In this document: piece by piece, positions 51,563-62,192 of the stretch
How positions within the stretch are numbered: the stretch's first letter is position 1
Layout: each line of letters opens with the position of its first letter
NCBI GenBank assembly: GCA_017554235.1
Contig: JAFZIV010000019.1
Span: 62,001-126,000, forward strand
DNA length: 64,000 nt
From: Selenomonadaceae bacterium
GTDB lineage: Bacteria; Bacillota; Negativicutes; Selenomonadales; Selenomonadaceae
Reading direction: 5' to 3'
Notes under the pieces: generated by a model
Seen by the model: the letters and a program-made list of their open reading frames with translations, nothing else
Database searches by the model: none
Told to the model about the DNA's origin: nothing
Position numbers and translations under genes: made by a program

Positions 51563-51748
51563 GTCTCCAGCTTTTATAAGTGGGAGTAAAAAGTCTATAT
51601 CGCGTGAGTTTGGGCGGAGCTAATCGGTATCCCTTACTCAAAAATCAACAGATAAAGGCTGGTCGCACTCTTGAAAATGCCGGCGTGGATTGAAACTGCA
51701 AAGGAGCAAAAAATATATGTAACTTGAAAATTATACGGGGGTGGGATT
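51563..51748 (+). ncRNA. Structured leader of infB with CRISPR-repeat-like segment
   Basis: A long-range stem CCAGCTTTTAT/ATAAAGGCTGG brackets 51568-51662 and an inner pair GAGTAA/TTACTC is possible. Right after it, 51662-51696 reads GTCGCACTC...GGCGTGGATTGAAAC, whose ends match the type I-C CRISPR repeat style. A single copy, no array. It may be a remnant guide-RNA scaffold (IS200/IS605 type) or a regulatory leader; no named riboswitch fits. Confidence 0.45.
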
Positions 51749-54604
51749 ATGGCGAAAGCACCGAAAACGCCAAAATATAGAATTTTTGAACTCGCAAAGG
51801 AGTTGAATCAAGAAAGTCAGTCAATAATCGATTTTCTGAAAAAACACAAGGTAAAAGTTGCTAACCGTTTTAGCGCGGTAGGCGAAGAAATTTACAATCT
51901 CTTGAATGAATCTTTTTCACGTCGTCCGAAACCTGCGGCTGAAAATACGGCGGAAGTTAAAACGGAACAGCAACCCGTAAAAGCCGAACAGAAAGCCGAT
52001 GAAAAGGTAACGGCTCAACCTAAAACTGAAACTAAACCGTCAAAAGCCGGAAAATCAGACAGCAAAAACGTTAAGCCTAAGTCCGACGCAAAACCTAAAG
52101 TTGTCGCAAAAGCTGAAGACGTTAAACCTGTCGAGGTTAAATCAGCCGTTAAGGTTGAAGCACCTGCGCCGAAAAAAGTCGACGCTAAACCCGATAAACC
52201 TAAACAAGATAAACCTGCGCCGAAAACTGATGCTAAATCTGATAAACCTAAACAGGATAAACCCGCGCCGAAAGTTGACGCTAAATCAGATAAACCCAAG
52301 CAGGATAAACCCGCACCGAAAGTTGAGGATAAACCTGCGCGTCGTCAAGAAGTTCAGCAAACTAGGTCGCGTGATAATCGTGAATTAGGGAAGAGGGAAG
52401 AGGGAAGAGGGAACGCTAACCGTTTCGACCGTGAAAAACCTGCGCGGGAAAATCGCGATAACTTCGACAGACCGCCGCGCGATATGACATCAGATCGTGA
52501 AGGCAGAGAAGGCAGACATTCACGCGATAACCGCGAACGTCCTGCGCGTGGTGAACGTGAACGCATTGACCGTAGTGAAGGGCGTCCCGACAGAATTGAA
52601 GCACGTCCCGAACGTGGTGAACGTCCTGAACGCGGAGACCGTACCGAACGTAAAAACCGTGACAGCAGTCGCGAAGATGGCGGCAAAACTCAAAATCGCA
52701 GTCGTAACCGCCGTAACAAAAATGCCGCTAATGTCGCTAAAAGTCAGCAACAGGCGCAACTTCAACAGCAAACTACTACTCGTCTTCCGCGCAGTAAAAA
52801 GAAACTTCGTCCGCAACCCTTGCCCGTACATAAGGTTGAAATTGCTCGTCCCACTCACATTAAAATTCCGTCAAGCATCGCAGTAAAAGACCTTGCCAGC
52901 AAGATGAGTTGCACCGCTACGGAAGTTATTAAAAAGCTCGTCCATATGGGAATTATGGTTACGATTAACCAAGAAATTAATTTCGACGTTGCGGAATATG
53001 TTGCCTCTGAATTTGGCGTAACTGCTGAAGAATTGCCGCCGGAAGTAGATCCCACTTTAATTCCTGAAATTGAAGATGATCCGCGCAGTTTAAAATCTCG
53101 TCCGCCCGTCGTTACGGTTATGGGTCACGTTGATCACGGTAAAACCTCACTGCTTGACGTTATCCGTAAATCTGCCGTCACTGCAACCGAAGCGGGAGGA
53201 ATTACGCAACATATCGGCGCGTATCAAGTTATGTGTAACGATAGAAAAATTGTTTTCCTCGACACGCCCGGTCACGAAGCTTTTACCGCAATGAGGGCTC
53301 GCGGTGCGCAGGTTACTGACATTGCAATTTTGGTTGTCGCCGCTGATGATGGCGTTATGCCGCAAACTGTTGAGGCGATTAACCATGCTAAGGCGGCAGG
53401 AGTTCCAATTATCGTTGCCATTAACAAAATTGATAAGCCCGGCGCAAATCCCATGAAGGTTAAGCAGGAGCTTATGGAATATGAACTTGTCTCCGACGAT
53501 TACGGCGGCAATACCGTTATGGTTGAAGTTTCTGCCAAAAAAAATATCGGTATCAATGACTTGCTTGAAATGGTTTTGCTCGTCGCTGATATGCAGGAAT
53601 TAAAAGCTAATCCGAATTGCGATGCTCGCGGCGTAATTATTGAGGCACAACTCGATAAAGGGCGCGGTTCTGTTGCAACGGTTTTAGTTCAAAAAGGTAC
53701 GTTGCGAATCGGCGATTATATTGTTGTAGGTACAACTTACGGCAGAGTCCGTGCGATGATTAACGATCGCGGCGATAATGTTAAAAAAGCCGGTCCCAGC
53801 GTTCCTGTCGAAGTTTTAGGCTTAAATGACGTTCCTGCCGCCGGTGATATTCTTGCCGCTCTTGATGAAAAAACTGCAAAGTCTATTGCTGAACACCGTT
53901 TAGCCGCTCAACGTAACGATTTAATTAAGTCTAAAAAAGTTTCGCTTGACGATTTATTCAATCAGATTAAAGCTGGCGAAATTAAAGACCTTAACATTTT
54001 GGTTAAAGCGGACGTTCAAGGTTCGGTTGAGGCGTTGTCAGGCTCACTCCTCGCCCTTAACGAAAAGAATGATGAAGTTCACGTAAAAATTATTCATTCG
54101 GGCGTTGGTGCCGTCAACGAATCAGATATTATGCTTGCGTCGTCCGCTAATGCGTTAATCATTGCGTTTAATGTTCGTCCTGATAATAATGCGCGTCGCG
54201 TCGCTGATACTGAAAATGTTGATATTCGCACTTACCGCGTAATTTATGACGCAATCGGCGACGTTAAAGCAGCTATGACCGGTATGCTCGCGCCGAAATT
54301 TAAAGAAGTTATTCAAGGTCGCGTTGAAATTCGCAAGGTTATGAAATTCTCAAAGGCTCTCGTTGCCGGTTCTTACGTGCTTGAAGGTAAAATCCAAAAT
54401 AATTCTAAGATTAGACTTCTGCGCGATAATGTTGAAATTTTTGACGGGCTGATTGATTCGCTCCGCAGATTTAAAGATGAAGTCAAAGAAGTTTCCGCCG
54501 GATACGAGTGCGGCATTTCGATAATTGATTTCCGCGATTTTAAGGAAGGCGATATTATCGAAGCTTACACTATGGAAGAAATTACTCCTAAGTTGGAAAT
54601 TTAA
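51749..54604 (+). CDS. infB: Translation initiation factor IF-2
   Basis: 951 residues, longer than most. IF2_N domain (1-60), then a 330-residue disordered linker: three 48-bp tandem repeats (52193-52336) coding [11 protein letters not shown]-type 16-mers, then an Arg/Asp/Glu/Gly-rich tract with [12 protein letters not shown] units. A second IF2_N-type domain lies at about 373-430 and the GTPase with [12 protein letters not shown] near 460, NKID and DTPGHEAF; domains II-IV follow to the end. ATG with GGGGGTGGG upstream. A heptamer repeat (52388-52412) is inserted in frame in the linker. Confidence 0.97.
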   Translation: MAKAPKTPKYRIFELAKELNQESQSIIDFLKKHKVKVANRFSAVGEEIYNLLNESFSRRPKPAAENTAEVKTEQQPVKAEQKADEKVTAQPKTETKPSKAGKSDSKNVKPKSDAKPKVVAKAEDVKPVEVKSAVKVEAPAPKKVDAKPDKPKQDKPAPKTDAKSDKPKQDKPAPKVDAKSDKPKQDKPAPKVEDKPARRQEVQQTRSRDNRELGKREEGRGNANRFDREKPARENRDNFDRPPRDMTSDREGREGRHSRDNRERPARGERERIDRSEGRPDRIEARPERGERPERGDRTERKNRDSSREDGGKTQNRSRNRRNKNAANVAKSQQQAQLQQQTTTRLPRSKKKLRPQPLPVHKVEIARPTHIKIPSSIAVKDLASKMSCTATEVIKKLVHMGIMVTINQEINFDVAEYVASEFGVTAEELPPEVDPTLIPEIEDDPRSLKSRPPVVTVMGHVDHGKTSLLDVIRKSAVTATEAGGITQHIGAYQVMCNDRKIVFLDTPGHEAFTAMRARGAQVTDIAILVVAADDGVMPQTVEAINHAKAAGVPIIVAINKIDKPGANPMKVKQELMEYELVSDDYGGNTVMVEVSAKKNIGINDLLEMVLLVADMQELKANPNCDARGVIIEAQLDKGRGSVATVLVQKGTLRIGDYIVVGTTYGRVRAMINDRGDNVKKAGPSVPVEVLGLNDVPAAGDILAALDEKTAKSIAEHRLAAQRNDLIKSKKVSLDDLFNQIKAGEIKDLNILVKADVQGSVEALSGSLLALNEKNDEVHVKIIHSGVGAVNESDIMLASSANALIIAFNVRPDNNARRVADTENVDIRTYRVIYDAIGDVKAAMTGMLAPKFKEVIQGRVEIRKVMKFSKALVAGSYVLEGKIQNNSKIRLLRDNVEIFDGLIDSLRRFKDEVKEVSAGYECGISIIDFRDFKEGDIIEAYTMEEITPKLEI
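52193..52336 (+). repeat. Three 48-bp tandem repeats in infB
   Basis: Units at 52193-52240, 52241-52288 and 52289-52336, each encoding 16 residues starting [11 protein letters not shown]. The copies differ at few positions, mostly synonymous. Confidence 0.9.
52388..52412 (+). repeat. GGGAAGA heptamer repeat within infB
   Basis: Three copies of GGGAAGA plus GGGAA. Length 21 per three units keeps the frame and encodes GKREEGRG in the linker. Confidence 0.85.
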
Positions 54605-54625
54605 TTGTTTATCTTTGAATATAAC

Positions 54626-54673
54626 AAAAAAACCTTTTATGATAATTTTTGTTTCATCATAGAAGGTTTTTTT
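54626..54673. terminator. Bidirectional terminator between infB and glyS
   Basis: Arms AAAAAAACCTTTTATGAT and ATCATAGAAGGTTTTTTT (one mismatch), with T-runs on both strands. Confidence 0.9.
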
Positions 54674-54705
54674 CTATTTATAGACTTTTAAAAATCTAAC
54701 ATAAA

Positions 54706-56766
54706 TTAAATTACAATCGCCTTAAAGTCAGCAATTTTTGTTACAAGATTGTCGACTGCTTTCAACTGCGCCAATCGATTTTGCCGCACGTCTAAATTTT
54801 CGTCCATAACCATAACCAAATCAAAATAATTTTCAATCGGCGCGGCAAGTTTTTTCAGAATATCCAACGCGCCAATAAAATCTTTCTTCGTTATCAATTC
54901 TTCTGCGGCAACTTTCACCGCTTCAAATGCGCGGTATAAAACTTGCTCGGCATCAGAAGTCATTAATGCAGGATTAATTTCTGCAGAATCAGTTTTACGC
55001 GCGATGTTTGCAACTCTCACGAAAGCTTGAATATTTTTCGTTGCGTCAGGCATTTTCAAAAATTGTTCAACTGCCGCCGCCTTCAATGTAACCGCGCAGA
55101 TGTCATCAACGTTGTCTATAACTGCGTCAACCACGTCATATCGCGTCGCGTCGAGGAAATTTTTCACGCGCAGTTTCATAAATTCCGCAAATTCTGATTG
55201 AAGTTTTTCACGCCCGACAGCGTCAGTCACGTTTAAAAGTTCCATTGCCAATTCGACAACTTCACGCAAATTAATTGACCAATTCGCCTCAACTAAAAGA
55301 TTGACGATACCCAATGCTTGACGACGCAAGGCAAACGGGTCTTGTGAACCTGTAGGAATTAATCCTCTGCTGAAAGTAGCTACAATGTTGTCAACTTTAT
55401 CGGCAAGACTTAAAATTTTTCCTGCGGTAGTTTTCGGTTGAACGTCACCTGCAAAACGCGGCATATAATGTTCATCAATCGCCGTCGCAACTTCTAAATT
55501 TTCGCCGTCAAGTTTTGCGTATTCCCTGCCCATTACGCCTTGAAGTTCGGTAAATTCCGTAACCATTCCGGTTACTAAATCAGCCTTCGATAATTCCGCC
55601 GCACGTAAAGTATTTTTTCTGTCGTCAGCAGAAATTTTTTCACCGAGCATATAGGAAATTTTTTCACAAAGTTTTACAAGGCGTTCCGTCTTCTGATACA
55701 TTGAACCGAGTGATTCTTGAAACACGACGGTTTTAAGTTTATCGCGATGTTGTTCAAGAGATTTTTTCCTATCTTCATTGAAGAAAAATTGCGCGTCCTC
55801 AAGTCGAGCCTTCAAAACTCTTTCGTTACCATGCTGTACAATGTCAAGATAATCTTTGCCGCCGTTGCGAACGGTTATGAAAATCGGCATAAGTTCACCG
55901 TCAGAATTTTTTACGGGGAAGTAACGCTGATGATCTCTCATAGGCGTTATAACTGCTTCAGCGGGAAGTTTTAAATATTTCGTTTCAAAGTCGCCTGAAA
56001 GTGCCGTAGGATATTCGACAAGGTAAAGCACTTCTTCCAAAAGGTCTTCGGAAATTTCAGCAACTCCGCCGCGACTTTTAGCAACTTCTTCAATCTGCGC
56101 TGTAATCATTGAACGACGAGCATTTTGGTCTACAATAACAAAATTTCTCGCGCAGGTATAAGAATAACTTGCCGCCGTTTCAATCGTAAATTCTGCGTTG
56201 CTTAAAGTCCTGTGACCGCGTGAAGTCCTGCCGCTCTTAACGTTGGCAACTTCAAAAGGTATAACTTCTTCGTCAAGCAGTGCAACAATCCAGCGAATGG
56301 GACGAATAAATTTAAAATCAAGACTTCCCCAACGCATATTGTTAGGAAAGCTTAAACTGCAAACAATTTTCGGCAGGAGCGTTTGTAAAATTTCTGCGGT
56401 AGATTTACCTTTTTGATGAATGACTGCGTAAACATAACCGTCACGCGTGATTAAATCTTCTGCGTTGACTTTTTGTCCGCGTGCAAAACCTACAGCCGCC
56501 TTTGAAGGTTTACCCTCTGCGTCGAAGGCAATTTTAGTTGAAGGTCCGCGCTTTTCTTCAGTAATGTCAGCTTGATTTTCCGCAACGCCCGTAACCAACA
56601 TTGAAATTCTGCGCGGCGTCCCGATAGTTTGAACTTCTTTAAAATCAATTCTGGATTCGGTAAAATTCTTTTCCGCCAAATCCTTAAGCTGATTCAAAAT
56701 TTGCGGCATAACGTGCGCAGGAATTTCTTCAGTTCCAATTTCCAAAAGTAAAATTTTTTCAGCCAT
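54706..56766 (-). CDS. glyS: Glycyl-tRNA synthetase beta subunit
   Basis: 686 residues, the tRNA-binding and editing-like partner of GlyQ. Start LLLEIGTEEIPAHVMPQIL, PTKIAF-like GPSTKIAFDAEGKPSKAAVGFARGQ, FPNNMRWG with FIRPIRWIVALLDEE, later DKVDNIVATFSRGLIPTGSQDPFALRRQALGIV-type, and a C-terminal DALR-like anticodon part. The start overlaps the glyQ stop by 1 base. The alpha2beta2 form marks Bacteria outside the single-chain GlyRS group. Confidence 0.97.
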   Translation of the reverse strand: MAEKILLLEIGTEEIPAHVMPQILNQLKDLAEKNFTESRIDFKEVQTIGTPRRISMLVTGVAENQADITEEKRGPSTKIAFDAEGKPSKAAVGFARGQKVNAEDLITRDGYVYAVIHQKGKSTAEILQTLLPKIVCSLSFPNNMRWGSLDFKFIRPIRWIVALLDEEVIPFEVANVKSGRTSRGHRTLSNAEFTIETAASYSYTCARNFVIVDQNARRSMITAQIEEVAKSRGGVAEISEDLLEEVLYLVEYPTALSGDFETKYLKLPAEAVITPMRDHQRYFPVKNSDGELMPIFITVRNGGKDYLDIVQHGNERVLKARLEDAQFFFNEDRKKSLEQHRDKLKTVVFQESLGSMYQKTERLVKLCEKISYMLGEKISADDRKNTLRAAELSKADLVTGMVTEFTELQGVMGREYAKLDGENLEVATAIDEHYMPRFAGDVQPKTTAGKILSLADKVDNIVATFSRGLIPTGSQDPFALRRQALGIVNLLVEANWSINLREVVELAMELLNVTDAVGREKLQSEFAEFMKLRVKNFLDATRYDVVDAVIDNVDDICAVTLKAAAVEQFLKMPDATKNIQAFVRVANIARKTDSAEINPALMTSDAEQVLYRAFEAVKVAAEELITKKDFIGALDILKKLAAPIENYFDLVMVMDENLDVRQNRLAQLKAVDNLVTKIADFKAIVI

Positions 56767-57653
56767 TACGCATTCACCTCCGCAGATTTTTTAATTAAAG
56801 GATAGCCTAATTTTTCACGCTGTTTAAGATATTCTTCCGCGCAGAGACGCGCCAGCTTTCTAACGCGCCCAATAAACGCCGTCCTTTCACTGACGCTGAT
56901 TGCTCCGCGTGCGTCAAGCAAGTTAAACGTATGCGAACATTTCAAAACATAATCGTAAGCGGGATGAACAAATCCTAACTTAATTACGCGCACAGCCTCC
57001 GCTTCATACTTTTCAAATAAATCAAACAGTAATTTTTCGTCCGAAACGTCAAAGGCATAACTTGATTGTTCAAATTCGTTTTGATGAAAAACATCTCCGT
57101 AAGTTACGCCATCTGTCCATTGAATGTCGAAAACATTTTCAACGCCTTGAATATACATCGCAAGCCTTTCAAGCCCGTAGGTAATTTCGACTGCGACGGG
57201 CTTAACGTCTTGACTGCCGACTTGCTGAAAATAAGTGAACTGCGTAATTTCCATACCGTCAAGCCAAACTTCCCATCCGAGTCCCCACGCGCCCAACGTA
57301 GGCGATTCCCAGTTATCCTCGACGAATCTAATATCATGCTTTTCTTTTTCAAGCCCAATCGCCGCTAAACTTTCAAGATAAAGTTCCTGAATATTGTCGG
57401 GCGACGGCTTCATAATAAGTTGCAGTTGATGATGCTGATAAAGACGGTTGGGATTATCGCCGTAACGTCCGTCTGCAGGTCTGCGCGAAGGTTCGACGTA
57501 AGCAACATTCCAAGGCTCGGGTCCCAAAACTTTCAAAAATGTATAAGGGCTCATAGTTCCCGCGCCTTTTTCCATGTCGTAGGGTTCGGCTAACAGGCAA
57601 CCTTGATTAGCCCAAAAATTTTTCAATGCTAAAATCAATTCCTGATATTTCAC
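56766..57653 (-). CDS. glyQ: Glycyl-tRNA synthetase alpha subunit
   Basis: 295 residues, class II catalytic subunit. [47 protein letters not shown] and [24 protein letters not shown] are family signatures. GTG start with GGAGG upstream. I find no glycine T-box in the short leader. Next to a divergent promoter pair with the PreP-like gene. Confidence 0.97.
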   Translation of the reverse strand: MKYQELILALKNFWANQGCLLAEPYDMEKGAGTMSPYTFLKVLGPEPWNVAYVEPSRRPADGRYGDNPNRLYQHHQLQLIMKPSPDNIQELYLESLAAIGLEKEKHDIRFVEDNWESPTLGAWGLGWEVWLDGMEITQFTYFQQVGSQDVKPVAVEITYGLERLAMYIQGVENVFDIQWTDGVTYGDVFHQNEFEQSSYAFDVSDEKLLFDLFEKYEAEAVRVIKLGFVHPAYDYVLKCSHTFNLLDARGAISVSERTAFIGRVRKLARLCAEEYLKQREKLGYPLIKKSAEVNA

Positions 57654-57683
57654 AAAATAACCTCCAATTAAAAACTTCCGCTG

Positions 57684-57712
57684 ATTATATCACTGTTTGC
57701 CTTAAGTGGAAA
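57684..57712 (-). promoter_or_regulatory. Promoter of glyQS
   Basis: Minus strand TTTCCA (57707-57712), 17 bases, TGA then TATAAT (57684-57689). Confidence 0.65.
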
Positions 57713-57782
57713 TAGAAAATTTTTCCGCGCAGATTTTTAAATGAAAATAAAAAATGTATTTCGCTAAAATAAAATTCTATGC

Positions 57783-57788
57783 TATAAT
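57783..57788 (+). promoter_or_regulatory. Extended -10 of the PreP-like gene
   Basis: TGC then TATAAT with weak -35; about 30 bases upstream of the ATG. Confidence 0.6.
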
Positions 57789-57817
57789 AGCGAAAAATTT
57801 TTTGAAAGGAAAATATT

Positions 57818-60742
57818 ATGGACATAAAAATTAATGATGAGTTACACGGCTTTAGGCTGAACAAAATTTCTAACGTCGCGGAAATTAGCGCGAATACTTA
57901 CGAATTTGAACACGTCAAGACCGGCGCGAAACTTCTTTACGTCAACGCAAATGACGATAACAAAGTTTTTTATATTGCATTCCGCACGCCGCCGAAAGAT
58001 GATACAGGTGTTGCGCATATCGTGGAACATTCCGTACTTTGCGGCTCGAAAAAATATCCGTTGAAAGAACCGTTCGTTGAACTCGTCAAAGGTTCACTGA
58101 ATACTTTTCTTAACGCGATGACTTATCCCGACAAGACAGTTTATCCCGTCGCAAGTCGTAACGCTAAAGATTTTCGCAACTTGCAGGACGTTTACCTTGA
58201 CGCCGTTTTTTATCCGGCGATGATTGAAACGCCTGAAATTCTTATGCAGGAAGGTTGGCACTACGAAATTGAAAATGCCGATGCTCCATTAACTTTAAGC
58301 GGCGTTGTCTTTAACGAAATGAAAGGCGCACTTTCTGCCCCTGACGATATTTTAGCGCGTAAAGCCAAGTGTGAACTTTTCCCGCAAAATTGTTACAGCT
58401 ACGAATCGGGCGGCGACCCTGAAGTTATTCCAAATTTGACGCAGGAAGATTTTACAAACTTCCACAAAAAATTTTATCATCCGTCGAACAGTTACATTTA
58501 TCTTTACGGCGACGTTGATATTGATGAACAGCTTGCATATCTTGACGGTGAATATTTGTCGAAGTTTGAAAAAATTTCCGTTGATTCGGCTATCGAACTT
58601 CATCCGCAACTTTCTGAAATGAAAATTGTTAATGATGTTTATCCCATTGGCGACGAAGAATTTGACAAAGAAAAAACTTTCGTATCGCTGAATTTTGTAA
58701 CGGGCGAAGTTGAAGACGCTACTACAATGCTTGGGCTGGAAATTTTGAATCACGCGCTTTTCATATCACCTGCCGCACCGCTTAGAAATGCGATTATTGA
58801 TTCCAAACTGGGTAAAGACGTTGACAGCGGAATTGAGGAAGATTTAAGGCAACCTTCGTTTACAATTACGTTAAACGGTTCAGAAGTTGACCGCTCTCAA
58901 AAATTTTACGACCTTGTTGTTGATGAAATGAAAAAACTCATCGATAACGGCATTGATAAAACTTTGCTTGAGGCGTCAATTAGTTTGATTGAATTTCGTC
59001 TGCGCGAAGCTGATTTTGGACTTGCGCCTAAAGGTTTAATTTACGGTCTGCGTTGTCTGCGTACTTGGCTTTATGACAGCGATCCCAATACTTATTTGCG
59101 TTATGAGGACGATTTGAAAATTATTAAGGACGGTTTAAACAATCGCTACTTTGAAAATCTCCTGCAGAAATATTTCCTCGACAATCCACATAAACTTTTA
59201 ATCACGCTTGCACCGAGTAAGACTGTTGCTAAGGAACGTGACGCTGATAACGCCGCTAAACTTGCTGACATTAAATCTAAAATGTCCGCCGCCGAAATTG
59301 AAAACGTTATTGAAACTGCGCGGAAGTTAAAGATTCGTCAAGAATCGCCTGATTCGCCCGAAGATTTAGCTAAAATTCCTCTTCTGGAACGTAGCGACAT
59401 TCGCAAAGAAGCTGAAGTATTTCCGCTTAAATTCCGCGACCTTGACGGCACGAGAATTTTGGACAGTTGCATTGACACGCACGGAATACTTTATTTAACA
59501 TTTTTCTTTGACGCGTCGAAAGTTCCGCAGAAAAAACTTTTCCACGCTTACTTACTTAACGAGCTGATTGGCAAAGTTGACACGAAGAAACATTCCTACA
59601 GCGAACTTGCCAACTTGATTAATTTGAATATTGGTGGATTTGGTTCAATCCTGCATGCTGATTCTAAAAAAGGCGAGCCAAATTCTTTTATGCCGCGCTT
59701 GAAAGTTTACGCGAAAGGGCTTGAATCGAAAATTTTTGCGATGACGGAAATTTTGACGGAGATTTTCACCGAATCAATTTTCACAAACAAAAAGCGTATT
59801 CGTGAACTCATTGAAGAGGAACAAATTGGAATTGAATTAAGCCTTCAGAACCTTGCGCCGTCGATAATTTCAGGGCGCGTTGCGTCGTACCTTTCGACAA
59901 CAGGTGCTTATAACAACGATTCGATTTTGCCGTTTAATAAGTTTTTGAAAGACTTGCTGAAAGATTTTGACGCGAATTTTGATAAACTTGTTGAGGATTT
60001 GAATGACGTTAAGACGCGCTTATTAAATCGCAACGGCTTGATTGTCAGCGTAACTGCGCTTGATGAACTTTACAGCCAATTCCGTCCGCATTTGGATAAA
60101 CTTTTGAAAGCTTTACCTCTTGATGAATTTCCCCGCGCAGAATACGATTATTTGTTGAAAGCGCAGAATGAAGGGCTTTATTCACAAAGTCGCGTTCAGT
60201 ATGTCGGCAAGGGTGCTAACTTCATCAATCTTGGTTATGAATATACTGGCGTTATGAATGTTTTGGAAACGATTTTGCGTTACGAATATTTTTGGACGAA
60301 CATTCGCGTAAAGGGCGGAGCTTACGGCGCAATGGTTCATTTTACGCGGCAGGGCGGATTATTCTTCGGCTCGTATCGAGATCCTCATTTGAAACGTACT
60401 CTTGAAACTTTTGATAAGACTGCGGACTTTCTGAAAAATTTTGACGTGTCGGAACGCGAAATGGACAAATACATTATCGGCACGATGAGTAAAATTGACA
60501 AACCGCTGACTCCGGCACTTAAGGGACAAGTTGCCGCTGATTTGTGCTTGAAAAATATTACTTACGAAGACAGACAAAAATCCCGTGACGAAATTTTAAG
60601 CACGACTCAAAGTGATATTCGTGCGCTTGAAAAAATTGTCCGCGATTGTATGAATGCAAATAATATTTGTGTGTTTGGCAATGAAGAGGTTATCAAGAGC
60701 AACAGCAATATTTTCAAGAGCATTAAGCAGGCTTTAAATTAA
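57818..60742 (+). CDS. M16C insulinase-family peptidase (PreP-like)
   Basis: 974 residues, size and order of the presequence-protease type M16C family. Inverted zinc motif HIVEH within VAHIVEHSVLCGSKKYPLKE (near residue 70), a distal acidic helix VVFNEMKGALSAPDD (about 170), and the four-domain clamp in two homologous halves with YVGKGANFINLGY and RVKGGAYGAMVHF in the C-terminal half. It degrades peptides in the cytosol (no signal peptide). Promoter upstream; it is followed by a small gene after about 40 bases. Confidence 0.95.
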   Translation: MDIKINDELHGFRLNKISNVAEISANTYEFEHVKTGAKLLYVNANDDNKVFYIAFRTPPKDDTGVAHIVEHSVLCGSKKYPLKEPFVELVKGSLNTFLNAMTYPDKTVYPVASRNAKDFRNLQDVYLDAVFYPAMIETPEILMQEGWHYEIENADAPLTLSGVVFNEMKGALSAPDDILARKAKCELFPQNCYSYESGGDPEVIPNLTQEDFTNFHKKFYHPSNSYIYLYGDVDIDEQLAYLDGEYLSKFEKISVDSAIELHPQLSEMKIVNDVYPIGDEEFDKEKTFVSLNFVTGEVEDATTMLGLEILNHALFISPAAPLRNAIIDSKLGKDVDSGIEEDLRQPSFTITLNGSEVDRSQKFYDLVVDEMKKLIDNGIDKTLLEASISLIEFRLREADFGLAPKGLIYGLRCLRTWLYDSDPNTYLRYEDDLKIIKDGLNNRYFENLLQKYFLDNPHKLLITLAPSKTVAKERDADNAAKLADIKSKMSAAEIENVIETARKLKIRQESPDSPEDLAKIPLLERSDIRKEAEVFPLKFRDLDGTRILDSCIDTHGILYLTFFFDASKVPQKKLFHAYLLNELIGKVDTKKHSYSELANLINLNIGGFGSILHADSKKGEPNSFMPRLKVYAKGLESKIFAMTEILTEIFTESIFTNKKRIRELIEEEQIGIELSLQNLAPSIISGRVASYLSTTGAYNNDSILPFNKFLKDLLKDFDANFDKLVEDLNDVKTRLLNRNGLIVSVTALDELYSQFRPHLDKLLKALPLDEFPRAEYDYLLKAQNEGLYSQSRVQYVGKGANFINLGYEYTGVMNVLETILRYEYFWTNIRVKGGAYGAMVHFTRQGGLFFGSYRDPHLKRTLETFDKTADFLKNFDVSEREMDKYIIGTMSKIDKPLTPALKGQVAADLCLKNITYEDRQKSRDEILSTTQSDIRALEKIVRDCMNANNICVFGNEEVIKSNSNIFKSIKQALN

Positions 60743-60783
60743 TATATAATGCGCAATTATCATAACGTCAGGGGGTGAATGAA

Positions 60784-61230
60784 TTGGACGAAGAAGAAAA
60801 ATACGAACGCTATATTCCCGTCGAACAGTCAATTATCGAGTCTTTATTGGAAGTTCGTGAAATGCGTGCAGGAAGAATGCCTAAACCAACTTTGGAAGAG
60901 TTTTTTAAAGAAATAGATGCGGAAATTGAAGCTGTAGAGGCGGAGGAAAGACAGAAAGCGTGCGGTTTAAATACTGATGATGTAAAGCGTTGGCTTGAAA
61001 ATGCTATTGTTGAAGACGGCAAATATTTAATAGTGCCGGAAATTAATTATAAAAATTTTGACGAAAACCCAAATTGGAGACCGTGCTTTTATATTGTTAA
61101 AGAGGGCTACACACTTTGTAGAATTGGAATTGAGTTAGCTAAATATATTGCGCTTAAGGAAAATTTTATTGAAATCTCAAAAGACGAAGTAAAAAGGTTG
61201 CAAAACGAATTTCAGCGGCGGAATTTTTAA
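60784..61230 (+). CDS. Hypothetical acidic protein
   Basis: About 148 residues, soluble, strongly acidic first half (EEFFKEIDAEIEAVEAEE). Second half EINYKNFDENPNWRPCFYIV. No known family. TTG 60784 follows GGGGGTG; a GTG at 60775 is too close to its site. Confidence 0.68.
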   Translation: MDEEEKYERYIPVEQSIIESLLEVREMRAGRMPKPTLEEFFKEIDAEIEAVEAEERQKACGLNTDDVKRWLENAIVEDGKYLIVPEINYKNFDENPNWRPCFYIVKEGYTLCRIGIELAKYIALKENFIEISKDEVKRLQNEFQRRNF

Positions 61231-61270
61231 ACTTGTACAAAAAAATTTTAAATAACTGGGAGGGTTTATA

Positions 61271-62158
61271 TTGAAGAGGATAATTTTTAGGGGGGCGGGC
61301 GTCGCTATCGTCACTCCGTTCAATGAGGACGGTATAAATTTTGACGAACTCGGCAAGCTTATCGATTATCAAATTGAAAATTCTACAGACGCCATAATTA
61401 TCACCGGGACAACGGGCGAATCTGCTACAATGAGTGATGACGAACATAAAGCCGCGATAAAATTTGCCGTCGAACACGTCAATAAGCGCGTGCCTGTTAT
61501 CGCCGGTACGGGTTCAAATGATACTGATTACGCTATTCAACTTTCACAATACGCTGAAAGTGTCGGCGCGGACGGCTTGCTTTTAGTCACGCCGTATTAC
61601 AATAAGTGTACGCAAAACGGTCTGGTCGCGCACTATAATAAAATTGCTGACAGCGTAAACTTGCCGATAATTTTGTACAACGTGCCTTCGCGGACGGGCG
61701 TCAACATTAAGCCGGAAACTTACTTTAAACTTTCTCAACATCCGCGTATTGTTGCCACGAAGGAAGCTAACGGCGATTTATCAGCGATTGTGCGGACGAA
61801 AAAACTTTGCGGCGATGAACTTGAAATTTATTCGGGCAATGACGATCAAATTGTACCGATTCTTTCATTGGGCGGAAAGGGCGTTATTTCAGTTTTGTCC
61901 AACGTCGCGCCGAAGGATACGCATTTAATTTGCCAACTTTACTTTGAAGGAAAAGTTGAGGCGGCGGCTAAATTGCAGATTGATTACAGTGATTTAATCG
62001 ACGCGCTTTTCTGTGAAGTCAATCCTATTCCCGTGAAGGCGGCGTTAAAACTTTTGGGTTGGAATGTTGGAAAGTTGCGTATGCCGTTAAGTGAGATTGA
62101 ACCGCAGAATTTAGAAAAACTTCGTAAATCACTCTTAGCACATAATTTGTTAAAATAG
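61271..62158 (+). CDS. dapA: 4-hydroxy-tetrahydrodipicolinate synthase
   Basis: 295 residues, condenses pyruvate with aspartate semialdehyde for lysine and diaminopimelate. GAGVAIVTPFNEDG start, GTTGESATMSDDEH, the Tyr in YNVPSRTG and the Schiff-base lysine in VATKEANGD are present. TTG start with GGGAGGG upstream. Not linked to other dap genes here. The aquaporin follows by 35 bases. Confidence 0.97.
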   Translation: MKRIIFRGAGVAIVTPFNEDGINFDELGKLIDYQIENSTDAIIITGTTGESATMSDDEHKAAIKFAVEHVNKRVPVIAGTGSNDTDYAIQLSQYAESVGADGLLLVTPYYNKCTQNGLVAHYNKIADSVNLPIILYNVPSRTGVNIKPETYFKLSQHPRIVATKEANGDLSAIVRTKKLCGDELEIYSGNDDQIVPILSLGGKGVISVLSNVAPKDTHLICQLYFEGKVEAAAKLQIDYSDLIDALFCEVNPIPVKAALKLLGWNVGKLRMPLSEIEPQNLEKLRKSLLAHNLLK

Positions 62159-62192
62159 CTTTTGTAAGCTAAAAAGGAGGTCGCGATATGAT

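Noticed and set aside
51662-51696. A CRISPR array
   Set aside because: Only one repeat-like unit is present and no cas gene lies in the window.
52015-52886. Long frames on both strands within infB
   Set aside because: Produced by the repetitive, low-complexity linker; the composition is a shadow of infB.
57654-57817. A glycine T-box before glyQ
   Set aside because: The leader is under 40 bases after the likely promoter and has no T-box sequence.
62156-62171. Hairpin TAGCTT/AAGCTA after dapA as a terminator
   Set aside because: Only 6 bp and no T-run on the plus strand; the aquaporin gene follows closely.
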